Assembly (NCBI GenBank): GCA_964610205.1
Contig: CAZSVI010000027.1
Coordinates: 1 to 33,582 of the forward strand
Reading direction: 5' to 3'
DNA from: CAZSVI01 sp964610205
GTDB taxonomy: Bacteria; Bacillota; Clostridia; DSM-8532
DNA: 33,582 nucleotides
The translations under genes were made by a program, and so were the position numbers. This document shows positions 9,801 through 16,164 of the stretch, one piece after another. Under the pieces are notes generated by a model, which worked only from the letters and a program-made list of their open reading frames with translations, made no database searches and was not told the origin of the DNA. Each line of letters starts with the position of its first letter. Position 1 is the first letter of the stretch.

Positions 9801-10772
9801 GTAAAATACTATCTTTTCAACGGCCACGGCGATGTGGTACAATTAACTGACAGCAGCGGGAATGTTATAAAGACTTATGACTATGACGCGTTCGGCAACG
9901 AAAAGAACCCGGACACAAGCGACAGCAATCCATTCCGATATTCCGGAGAGTACTTTGATCGTGAAACCGGAACGTACTACTTACGGGCAAGGTATTACAA
10001 CCCTGCAACTTCACGCATGTTGTCGGAGGATACTAATCATGGTGACATAAGAGATCCATTGTCATTAAATCTTTACACTTATTGTTATAATAACCCAATC
10101 CTGTTTATTGACCCAACTGGTCATGATTTTACATTTGTTATAGATAAATTGATTTATTCACCAACAGGCCAAGAAGTACTCAGGCAAATGGAGCTTTGGG
10201 GTTTTAAAGTATGGGACTACTTTTTGCAAAGTGGAGGTGTACAGTTTGTAGATTTGCTAGGATTGTATGGTGATGCAGCAAGTTGCTGGGTAGATAATAC
10301 TGCATGGCCATGGATGAAGCAGGCTGGAATTGATTTTGTTAATGCAAATAATAATATGAAAGATGCACAAGTGAAAGCTACTAATTGGATCAAGGAAAAA
10401 ATTGGTGGTAGTTCAGGTAGTCCAGATCCAAACAAATTTGATAAAATAAAGGATTTATTAAAAGCTGGAGATAAAACACAAGATGGGTGGACGTTAACAA
10501 AGCATGCTGCAGAGAATGCAAATAAGCGTGGATTTTCTTTATCAGATATTGATGGCGTTATAAAAAACTATTCGCACAAATTCTATACATATGGTGAAGA
10601 AATCTATGCAAGGAAAGTTTATAACTATTATGAGCTTGTAATAAAAGTAAGAAATGGGACAGATGTAATTACTACAATAGGTGGGAAAACTCATTCGCTA
10701 AAGACTATCAGTGATATTGAACAGTTTTTTAGGAATGCGGGTACTACGATTACAACAATACCGTTGGACTAG
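3828..10772 (+). CDS. Pseudo-subtilisin + RHS/YD-repeat polymorphic toxin
   Basis: This frame is continuous with the upstream S8 peptidase except for the TAG at 3675, and the GTG at 3828 is only the first formal start. Residues 1-225 are a second S8 domain. It keeps Asp (LIDTQLD), His (AAHATAIAG) and Asn (AASGN), but the catalytic Ser is replaced by Glu (SGTEIAGS where SGTSMAAP is expected), so it should be proteolytically dead. A linker of about 250 residues follows. The RHS shell starts with NTGNLLHENIDVQLPG near residue 500. Dozens of YD motifs such as YDALGRV lie between about 1,000 and 2,000. The RHS core signature ends with SLNLYTYCYNNP and DPTGHD near residue 2,095. RHS proteins enclose a C-terminal toxin in a beta-cocoon and act in contact-dependent competition, as WapA does in Bacillus. 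The gene is followed after nine bases by a candidate immunity gene. Confidence 0.9.
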   Translation: MIVALIDTQLDTGHEDLKKNIYAQDNKNNKKENSGSVDDSHDSGYINNAAHATAIAGIISAEENGAGIIGIAKESSILPINAFKDKTAYTSDIIKAVKYAEELGSRIIPCNWYSEEPNMAIEELIQSTDVLFIAASGNERNNLDNKPIYPASYESPNVLTVASMNNGKISGFSGSGTAVDIYAQGEDIITTAPGGYYSKQSGTEIAGSIVTGAAALILGKNPKMRINDLVESILKLEDNFIISAKNLQKPSESQFIKILTSISSFAEATEEQKKIISEFLNIDFSLLLEAEKQGYSISDTILVAKIKLNTQLSYEEIKEALINYESLQSMFSASKQYSGILNVWDFSQQTTESIRKCFVQGYNMMSIEKACVIAEIFSVNLNDVIIKDDEAPFDMNTVLYKTHSAEEAFKINAFVFENQISINWLLEYMKQNRMGWNELNQTVEEYFSLKIPPMSHENSGYETEYTIMSGSGDDGYKAPFSYKDYGEDKVEMNTGNLLHENIDVQLPGKNGLDFTLVSRYSSGEPHGEKEYYITGNTQAQFYDVDIRFDVYLNGTQILVDEGQVARSYAWITRQEYERLEDIYDGDEQIIYVTDDGVYRFFLYMVRTNLYNVYGNYYNFQRWFNPTYNQKDSPLGMGWSFIFDSIEIVDEDSYYNDFLGRTAYFIDKKEGKYLHLENGQVYEIKSNLELEGYKLDDIKIELSTAYTNGQNITSYYVLKYKDGLKKYFAQDGRLLAQVDRFNNRIEYQHTLIRNHPVITKIIDSLNREVTINYDFNNLQVVVTAPDNNQIVYELEQGLSYIDPQYEDITSYYTYGYYVTGRRDFENRESTYEYNYSTNNGFYFYNFGVGYPSNVMTKISYPTGAYVEYTYVSKTRFFCSIGHETYPSIVKRNLVDTTNNIVNNREYIYTNNYTRYPFLSGDEDNWELEDLYPESYSYIISDRNETYPSYEYIFDYKNLIKAQENYKSNVFFYRNNILNKVNKQYMFKRIEYDYDTTYYQLLQKRTRTYTTPASGDLSQQDPDDFLLSVEDYNYDQYGNLIKYWGPYANRNSNNTLVNPSTDGFLVKYTYNTAYYHLLTKKEYKMNSATAISEEYTLTSNKKNVAQAVIKVSGTQKAKTVYGYDTWNNVNSEKRYLADGGWVDYIETQYNYQDNDSSRNSAYNFNGAYLTRKYTTGVLDVDGGVIGTVEEKYKYDDYGNLIQAIDPNNNTTNYQYDNLGRVLCKTNPDNTTILYQYNDTNNHLTVTDENGIAVKYIYDSIGNLLYKQDVSSGEYLSIYVYNTDFNLVLEKNNTSGGNYYKIQYSYYHDGRLESKTTKDKNNTTIAGEEYLYDDAYDLDENGVADSVKITKTIIGDANSPPIISNTYMDKGERVIRDGIRHNGQELYNTYQYDYLGNKTQEKSARAHAENWPETWTMQYQYDYAGRLVESTDINNNKSTVEYDALGRVKAKTNAKGSAANPVYSTTYTYDKLGRVLTESVPFNNDSGTIINSVKKYYYDRNSNITEERITNNLEGSTAAYGKTQYAYDTRNRLVKVTTYDNGTPENYTQYYYDNAGNKLRMYTGLSSPLTISGPDNVTGSDADYSVTKYQYDRFNRIIQLTDPLNQNESYTYDLNGNLTGKTDRNGNAHTFVYDGLGRLLSKAVVTPDGTGDETYSYTYTLTGNRLTAEGGGITTTCQYDALGRLIKETETGGIEKTYTYDTVNNRKSFILKQDGVTKTNTAYDYDTMNRLWKVYEGGVQTAAYTYDANGNRLTLTYNTSGNSTNYTYNLANKLVSLTNKKGTTTLSGYAYTYYLDGNQATKTDHTNKVTTYVYDDLGRLESESPQGEAAISYIYDDYNNREAMTLGGAITSYVYDKNNRLRTEAKTVSGTEEITRYYYDNNGNQTCKTIETLEPAQAGSTESYNAYVLEGSLEQDVTFNEYDGFNQLKKVITGGVIAEYQYNADGLRTAKKINGAETQYIWDGQNIAAELTGTNMTAKYERGINLICSDMSGTVKYYLFNGHGDVVQLTDSSGNVIKTYDYDAFGNEKNPDTSDSNPFRYSGEYFDRETGTYYLRARYYNPATSRMLSEDTNHGDIRDPLSLNLYTYCYNNPILFIDPTGHDFTFVIDKLIYSPTGQEVLRQMELWGFKVWDYFLQSGGVQFVDLLGLYGDAASCWVDNTAWPWMKQAGIDFVNANNNMKDAQVKATNWIKEKIGGSSGSPDPNKFDKIKDLLKAGDKTQDGWTLTKHAAENANKRGFSLSDIDGVIKNYSHKFYTYGEEIYARKVYNYYELVIKVRNGTDVITTIGGKTHSLKTISDIEQFFRNAGTTITTIPLD
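10121..10772 (+). other. C-terminal toxin tip of the RHS protein
   Basis: About 215 residues follow the DPTG motif that usually marks the junction between RHS core and toxin. The last 90 residues contain LTKHAAENANKRGFSLSDID, then a basic/aromatic stretch and VRNGTDVITTIGG. The pattern TKHAxxxxxxRGxSxxDI resembles the DUF4258 and related small RNase-like toxin folds of polymorphic toxin systems. That is an assignment by eye. The preceding hydrophobic, tryptophan-rich stretch (residues roughly 2,100-2,200) could help entry into the target cell. Codon use is more AT-rich than in the YD-repeat shell, as expected for an exchangeable toxin cassette. Confidence 0.6.
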
Positions 10773-10781
10773 GAGGAATTT

Positions 10782-11267
10782 ATGGCAACGCTTTTTAATG
10801 ATGAAAGGAATATATCAGTAAGAATTGAACTAATTGATAATGAATCTACTGATATTATAAAGAAAAGGTCTGATAACATGAACTGGATTCCCTTTAACTT
10901 ACTTATGAATGTGGGGGATGATAAAATTATCTTTCATCATGAAGTTTCTCCATCGCTTTGTGTGCGTGAATTGAAGTATCTAATAGGTAAGTTGTGGGAA
11001 GTACTCCAAGTGAAAAAAAGAAAAGATTTTATTGAAGACCCATTTAAATTTATTTCAAAGGAGTACTTATTTGAGGTGATTATTTATGAAACAAGGGAAG
11101 ATGATTTGATTTATTTTGATTGGTGGTTTAATATGGGGTCATTAACAAATGGGCATATATCTGGGTATAGTAAAGGATATAGGTTTGTTGTTACATTAGA
11201 ATCATTAGAACTATTTACTTCATGTTTGGAGGATGAGTTTCATGCATTTTTACAAAAATACTATTAA
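10782..11267 (+). CDS. Candidate immunity protein for the RHS toxin
   Basis: This 161-residue protein starts nine bases after the RHS stop codon. AGGAGGA overlaps the end of the toxin gene, so the two are translationally linked. It has no signal peptide or membrane segment and should be cytoplasmic. Features such as NWIPFNLLMNVG, LCVRELKYLIGKLWEVL and a C-terminal LESLELFTSCLEDEF fit the general layout of WapI-like immunity proteins, but similarity is weak. Position directly after an RHS C-terminal toxin is the strongest evidence. The expected role is to bind and neutralise the toxin tip in sister cells. A terminator-like hairpin follows about 80 bp downstream. Confidence 0.7.
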   Translation: MATLFNDERNISVRIELIDNESTDIIKKRSDNMNWIPFNLLMNVGDDKIIFHHEVSPSLCVRELKYLIGKLWEVLQVKKRKDFIEDPFKFISKEYLFEVIIYETREDDLIYFDWWFNMGSLTNGHISGYSKGYRFVVTLESLELFTSCLEDEFHAFLQKYY

Positions 11268-11347
11268 TTGAGCTTCAAATATTATCGAATGTAAAATCAA
11301 TAAAAAGCACATGAGGATGGAAGTATTGTGTTATTAAAATCTATTAC

Positions 11348-11387
11348 AAGGCGATTGAGGTAATCCTCATTCCGCCTTTTTCTTTTT
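11348..11387 (+). terminator. Likely intrinsic terminator of the RHS-immunity transcript
   Basis: AAGGCG ATTGAGG and CCTCATT C CGCCTT can pair with small mismatches around a TAAT loop. The stem is followed by TTTTCTTTTT. It lies 80 bp after the immunity gene stop. Confidence 0.65.
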
Positions 11388-11440
11388 GCATAAGGGCAAA
11401 TTCTTCAAGTTAAAAGATGATTGTTATTTTGTGTTGTTCT

Positions 11441-11512
11441 GCAAAGTATTACTATGACCGGAATGGAAATGCCGGCGGAAACGAAACGAACAATAAAAAG
11501 AGCATAAAATAA
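11441..11512 (+). pseudogene. RHS/YD-repeat scrap
   Basis: One frame reads KYYYDRNGNAGGNE and stops soon after. This is the YD-repeat signature seen in the RHS gene (compare YYYDRNSNITEE near 8305). It has no start and no further repeats. Such pieces downstream of an RHS-immunity pair are typical remnants of displaced toxin cassettes. The remaining 270 bp up to the flavodoxin-like gene contains only a tiny frame after GAAGGAG at 11671 (MDLAKITTSL) that I would not call a gene. Confidence 0.55.
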
Positions 11513-11783
11513 ACCTTTAAAAGCTACTATGAACGGGTTTAGGAGGGTGTTTTTGCGCCTTCAGCCCGCGCCAGAAGTAGTTTTCAGGATAGTTGATAAT
11601 TTTTTAAATATGACATATAATAAAATAAAGTAAGGAATTCAATGTTTTCGCAGAAGGAGTTGAGATCTATGGATCTTGCAAAGATAACGACAAGCTTGTG
11701 AGAACAACCATATCAATATAAGTCCATATCTTTATTGGATACGCATGCATCAGCAAAATGTGAACTTCCCAAGACTAAAGGTA

Positions 11784-12260
11784 TTACTGTTTCTGGTAGC
11801 TTCCTGCAAGTTCGGTTGCCCATGCACGGATTTCATCCCAATCCCGTGCATCGAGGGGGGCTTCTTTTTTTACACCGAACATCACCCTTGCAACAGCAGG
11901 GAAGTTTTTATCTACCTTGCCACCAAACAGACCTGTTGAGACAGGTGTTACAATGGTTTTTGCCTTTGAAAGGGTGTTTTTCATTTTTTTCTTTAAAGAA
12001 TCCCTCCCTGTTTTTAGAAGATAAGAAAGCATAAAGTATGATGTNNNNNNNNNNTCCTCTATAAATTTCTCAGCTTCGGGTAGCCACCGAAAACCATTAA
12101 TCGGTGCTCCGACAATAATTCCTGAATACCGATCCAGATTTTGAACTGCCGTCAATTCCTTTATGTCTGTTTCTATTCCGTTTGTGTTAAATATTTTGCC
12201 GATTTCTTCTGCAACTTCTTTTGTGCTTCCTGCTTTTGAAAGGTACGCCACCAAAACCAT
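11784..12260 (-). CDS. Flavodoxin-domain protein (interrupted by assembly gap)
   Basis: The N-terminal motif SKAGSTKEVAEEIGK is a flavodoxin phosphate-binding loop, and IIVGAPINGFRWLPEAEKFIE is the usual second flavin-loop region. Together they point to a flavodoxin_5 / HemG-like protein of about 160 residues. Family members bind FMN and transfer electrons, in some cases to oxidise protoporphyrinogen, but nothing here shows the substrate. I prefer the second ATG (12260), because AAAGGAGG lies eight bases before it and only two before the first ATG at 12266. Ten Ns (12045-12054) fall in the middle, so four residues are unknown and the true gap length is uncertain. It stands alone on the minus strand. 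Confidence 0.8.
   Translation of the reverse strand: MVLVAYLSKAGSTKEVAEEIGKIFNTNGIETDIKELTAVQNLDRYSGIIVGAPINGFRWLPEAEKFIEXXXXTSYFMLSYLLKTGRDSLKKKMKNTLSKAKTIVTPVSTGLFGGKVDKNFPAVARVMFGVKKEAPLDARDWDEIRAWATELAGSYQKQ
12045..12054. other. Assembly gap (10 Ns)
   Basis: Ten consecutive undetermined bases lie inside the flavodoxin-like gene. The real distance may differ, so frame continuity across it is not guaranteed. Confidence 0.99.
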
Positions 12261-12544
12261 AATCATAACCTCCTTTAAATATATAAGCCAGGGAATTGTT
12301 TACCTTAAAAACCAGCGATTTCTGTATTCCCTATGCTCACTGCTCCTGCTGACAGTATCAGTATATACTAATTCAATACCAGGGGAAAGGTAAATTTGGG
12401 ATTATTATTGTGATAAAGCAATGTAGTTAATTCGAATTTTTCAGAGGATTTTGCCATACCTAAATGTCGAAACGTATTGATTTTTCAAGGTTCAGAGTTC
12501 TATTTTTATGTGCGAAGTATGAGAATTTTAGTTTTTCCACAAAA

Positions 12545-12589
12545 AAATTACTAAAAAAGTAATTTACTTTCAAGCAAGTATGTTATAAA
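12545..12589 (+). promoter_or_regulatory. Possible promoter with overlapping inverted repeat for the coiled-coil gene
   Basis: AAATTACT and AGTAATTT form a perfect 8-bp inverted repeat around five As (12545-12565). It overlaps TTTACT (12563-12568), a weak -35. TATAAA at 12584-12589 would be the -10, with a short 15-bp spacer. The repeat could be an operator. The rest of the 12267-12656 interval shows nothing else recognisable. Confidence 0.35.
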
Positions 12590-12656
12590 ATATGGTAAAA
12601 ATAAGATTTACATGACTCAAAATAAAACCCTTATACAAAAACATAGGAGGTGTAAA

Positions 12657-13409
12657 ATGAAGCATAAAATTTCAATAATTTTAATTATTTTGTTTGCGAT
12701 TGAATTTTCCCTATCACCTATTGGTTTGGATCAAATTGAAAACAATATTGAGTTAAACAATCAACAGACAAAACAACTACAATGCATTATCAATGATTTA
12801 CAACTCATCCACCAAATTATATGTTTTGAAAAACAGCGATGGATAAACAGCGCGAAAATATCTTTAAATCAAGAATTGTTAAAAGAACACAATGACATTA
12901 TGAATATTGTGTTCAATGAGTTGAAATTAATAATGATACGAATTGAAGATATTAAATTGAAAAAACAAATTCAAATAAATACTAATGAAATTATAAGGCA
13001 TTCAAATATTCTGTCCATGATTTTACGAGAGTTGGAAGCACTAAACAGAATACTTATAATAAATGGAATGCAAACTGAAGTTCAATGTGAAGAGGGGAAA
13101 ACGATAAATCTAATATTTACAGCAAATAAAAAATCAGATAGTAGATTATTAATATAAACCATAGAATATGACCCTGAATATTTTAAGGTTATTGATCTAT
13201 ATGGTATAACCCCCGAAGTAGAGCTTCTACCGGAAAATTTTCCTGTAGATGATATTATATCAGCATCGGTTGATCATACGGCAGGACAAATAATTTTTAC
13301 TGTTAATATTAGCATCCCGGATGGAAGAGAATGGTCAGGTATTATTAGCAGCATTAAATTTGAAATGGTCAATAGTGGAAAGACAACCATAATAACAAAA
13401 ATCCAATAA
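12657..13409 (+). pseudogene. Exported coiled-coil protein with RCC1-protein-type C-terminal domain, broken by TAA
   Basis: ATG 12657 has AGGAGGTG seven bases upstream. The first 25 residues look like a signal peptide or membrane anchor. Residues about 28-140 are charged, helical and heptad-like (coiled coil), with INTNEIIRHSNILSMIL. The frame then meets TAA at 13155-13157 and continues in the same frame to TAA 13407-13409. The continuation (TIEYDPEYFKVIDLYG, later REWSGIISSIKF) matches the C-terminal domain of the RCC1 protein at the window start (TITYNPNEISEVVDLCG, SWSGVVNIIKL). The stop codon falls inside that domain, so the intact ancestor was one protein of about 250 residues. Function is unknown; a surface or adhesion role is inferred. 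Confidence 0.75.
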
Positions 13410-13431
13410 GAATATTAAAAGGAGAAATATA

Positions 13432-15012
13432 ATATATAAACGAGAATTACCTGCTCAAAAAACAACGGACAAATTCTTTCTGAAATTCAAATTTAAACCT
13501 ACAAGTTTAGATTTTTTATATGTCGGTTATTGGAACGGCATACAAACAATACCAATAAAAACATCGGGAGAATTATCACTAAACCAGTGGAATGAAATTT
13601 ATGTTATTTATCAAAGTTTACAAGATAATCGAACAATTTTAAATATTAACACCCCAACGTCTTCAGTAGATAATTATGATATGTTTTATGACGATATTAT
13701 CTTTATCCCAATCACAGGCACACCATACGAGAGCCTTACAGCAGAAGAATTAAATGCTATGTTTCCTCACTACATTGACGGTATGCAATCAGTGCAGTTA
13801 CAGGAGATTAAGAGTGTTGGAAAAAATCAAATTGATATTACTAACCCAACAGAGTCTGGAATATTTTATGACCATACTACTGGAGCACGCACAGTCAATG
13901 CAGCATTATCCACAAATAAAATAAAAATTAAGCCTTCTGCTACATTTGTTGTATCTGGTGATAATACAAGTTCATTGAGAATTAACTACTATACACAACA
14001 TGGTATATGGATAAGTTCAATACTAAAAACAGGAGGGTGGCAACCGTTCAGTGCTACTCCCCCAGCGAATGTTGATTATTTGCAGGTGTCCTATTATAAT
14101 ACAACAACTTGGTTACAAATTGAGAACGATTCTACTGCCACGCCATACGAACCATACACCGAAAGTAGAGCCTATACCAATCAAATACTGAGAAGCATCC
14201 CAAATGGTACTGCTGACGAAATTGATTTGCAAGTTGGGAGAATGACAAAAAAATGTGAAGAACAATTATTAATAGAAAGTGATATTACCGCTATAGATAC
14301 AATAACATTTACAAATATTGATATAGTGGCAATAGCAACTATACCTGATAGTTATATATCATCTTCTGCTACTACTTACACAGGAAAAGGGATAATCTCT
14401 GGTTTCGTTGAAAAAGCATTTGCTGATAACTTAAATAATACTGGTTCATGGTATAAGTCGGCATCAGACCAAAAGTTCAAACTTTGTGTACCAAAAGGCA
14501 CTTACGCTAATCTTGCAGCAGCGCAAGCAGCATTAACAGGGACAAAGATAGTATACCAGCTGGAAACCCCGGAAACAATTCAATTAAATACCCCCTCCCT
14601 GATGGCATATAATAATGGAACTATAATTATTGAACCAGTTGTGCAGGAAGTATGCATCTACAACAACGGAATAACAATATCCAATGCATCCTTACCTGTT
14701 AAGTCACTAAAGAAAGTAACAAAGATTAATTATGGAACACAAGGGGAAAGACAATTGACAACTATCGATTTGTCACAAGTAACGATAATTAATGGAACAA
14801 ATATTACAATAAATGGGGCAGCAGATGGTGACAGGTATGAAATAGAATATTATTATGATAGCAAATTATCAACTATCCCATCGATATCTTATTCGGTACC
14901 AATTTCACAGACTGGCCAGATAAATGGTAACATGGAAATGATTTACAGAAACAACAACCTGATAACAGAAATTTTTAAACAGATTAAAGAATTAATGGAC
15001 ATATTAAATTAA
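13432..15012 (+). CDS. Phage tail / minor structural-like protein, possibly lacking a normal start codon
   Basis: The open frame covers about 526 codons from an ATA at 13432, which sits seven bases after AAAAGGAG. The first ATG (13681) lies inside a conserved-looking segment (YDMFYDDIIFIP) and is probably not the start. Two hallmarks of Firmicutes phage tail or baseplate proteins occur: an ATPYEPYT motif after an LQIENDST stretch, and KIVYQLETPETIQLNTP further on. The middle looks like carbohydrate-binding beta-sandwich sequence. The C-terminus ends in a helical stretch. No other convincing prophage gene is present except a possible XkdX remnant just downstream. It is either a prophage tail remnant or a phage-derived surface protein. 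Start and activity are uncertain. Confidence 0.6.
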   Translation: MYKRELPAQKTTDKFFLKFKFKPTSLDFLYVGYWNGIQTIPIKTSGELSLNQWNEIYVIYQSLQDNRTILNINTPTSSVDNYDMFYDDIIFIPITGTPYESLTAEELNAMFPHYIDGMQSVQLQEIKSVGKNQIDITNPTESGIFYDHTTGARTVNAALSTNKIKIKPSATFVVSGDNTSSLRINYYTQHGIWISSILKTGGWQPFSATPPANVDYLQVSYYNTTTWLQIENDSTATPYEPYTESRAYTNQILRSIPNGTADEIDLQVGRMTKKCEEQLLIESDITAIDTITFTNIDIVAIATIPDSYISSSATTYTGKGIISGFVEKAFADNLNNTGSWYKSASDQKFKLCVPKGTYANLAAAQAALTGTKIVYQLETPETIQLNTPSLMAYNNGTIIIEPVVQEVCIYNNGITISNASLPVKSLKKVTKINYGTQGERQLTTIDLSQVTIINGTNITINGAADGDRYEIEYYYDSKLSTIPSISYSVPISQTGQINGNMEMIYRNNNLITEIFKQIKELMDILN

Positions 15013-15022
15013 ACTATATAAA

Positions 15023-15229
15023 ATGAATAAAGTTTTAGATAAATTTCCTGTATTATCTATATACTTTTTTCATTTTATTCTTCCGATGTTCCAACATAAT
15101 AATTGGGAGGGTATAAAATATATAAAACAAAAAGGTTTGTACAGCAATATAGAATTAAAAGAAATGATATACAAAAAACCTTTTAACGTCCGCTTAATCA
15201 TTAGACTACTCCACTCCGGTTCATGGTAA
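15023..15229 (+). pseudogene. Possible XkdX-like phage protein remnant
   Basis: Within this 68-residue frame, NWEGIKYIKQKGLYSNIEL resembles the start of the small XkdX phage proteins (W..IK..Y..GLY....L). These genes commonly follow tail-fibre genes. The sequence after that does not continue the family pattern, and the first 27 residues look unrelated. It may be decayed or a chance frame. Confidence 0.25.
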
Positions 15230-15264
15230 ACATATACAGGAAGGGGGGCTTTATCCAATCTCCT

Positions 15265-15999
15265 CTATGGCTGGGTAGTGTACGCTTTTCTATACATGGA
15301 AGGAGATATACCAAAGCACTGTTTGAAACTGCGGCTGAATGATTTAATATCATCATAGCCTGTCATATTGGCTATTTGAGAAATAGACAGGTCTGTTCTC
15401 AGTATTTTTTTTGCTTCCGCTAACCGATAACTGATAATGTATTGGTAAGGGGTCAAGCCAATGCTTTTCTTGAAAAGCCGGACAAAATACTGCATATTAT
15501 AGCCGGCCAGACTACTCAGGCTTTTAATAGTAATCTTTTCTCTGACATGGTCGGCAATGTATATAAGAACTTCGGACATTCGACCGTCCGGTAGCGTTAA
15601 GAATTTATACTCTGTGCAATAAAGCTTGAAGACATCCGCAAGTGCATGTATCAACATTGTATTATTTGCTTTTATGCATTCAGCGATAGAACAAAGTATA
15701 TATTTTAGCGCATGATTATTCTCAATTGGAATCTCAATCAGTTCAGATATAAAAGACGGGAAGAAATCAATATGCATATATGTGCAATATAGTCTGTTCC
15801 GGACGTTCTGCTTCATTCTGTAAGTGGTGACGGACGGGAATATATATAAATATCCCGGCTTAAGGTAAGTTTCCAACCGATCATCCCTATACTTTACTTC
15901 CCCGCTGTAAACGTAATATACCCGGGAATATTTCAACGGAATTTTTTCATCAATTCTCCAATCAACTTCACAGAGAGTATTTCCATAATCCAATAGCAA
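15265..15999 (-). CDS. AraC-family transcriptional regulator
   Basis: This is a 244-residue protein. An N-terminal cupin-like sensor domain (about residues 1-130, with VDWRIDEKIP and LKPGYLYIFPS) precedes two C-terminal helix-turn-helix motifs. The second ends with the classic AraC signature GYDDIKSFSRSFKQCFGISPSMYRK. Sensors of this layout usually bind sugars or small metabolites. No ATG is available before the upstream stop, and TTG 15999 follows GGAG at about nine bases, so TTG is the likely start. It is divergent from the URO-D-like gene across a 165-bp spacer, which makes that gene the most likely target. Confidence 0.9.
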   Translation of the reverse strand: MLLDYGNTLCEVDWRIDEKIPLKYSRVYYVYSGEVKYRDDRLETYLKPGYLYIFPSVTTYRMKQNVRNRLYCTYMHIDFFPSFISELIEIPIENNHALKYILCSIAECIKANNTMLIHALADVFKLYCTEYKFLTLPDGRMSEVLIYIADHVREKITIKSLSSLAGYNMQYFVRLFKKSIGLTPYQYIISYRLAEAKKILRTDLSISQIANMTGYDDIKSFSRSFKQCFGISPSMYRKAYTTQP

Positions 16000-16084
16000 T
16001 AGATCAACTCCATATTCGAATAATATTCTATGCCATGATTATCATAGCTGATATATTTAAAAAAGTCAATTTATACATAATTAT

Positions 16085-16113
16085 TGTCAATATAAGAGGT
16101 TACATATATTGTT
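16085..16113 (+). promoter_or_regulatory. Candidate promoter for the URO-D-like gene
   Basis: TTGTCA and TATTGT are separated by 17 bases in the divergent spacer, about 50 bp before the ATG. The -10 is weak, which would suit an activator-dependent promoter. AraC control is inferred from gene layout only. Confidence 0.35.
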
Positions 16114-16164
16114 TTTGTGTAATATGATTAAGCAAATGAATATCCTTAGCAGAGGTGGTTTGAA

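Noticed and set aside
11735..12034. Plus-strand frames opposite the flavodoxin-like gene
   Set aside because: They are shadows; the minus-strand product has clear flavodoxin motifs and a good ribosome binding site.
13432..15229. Intact prophage
   Set aside because: Only one tail-like gene and a doubtful XkdX remnant; no capsid, terminase, integrase or lysis genes.
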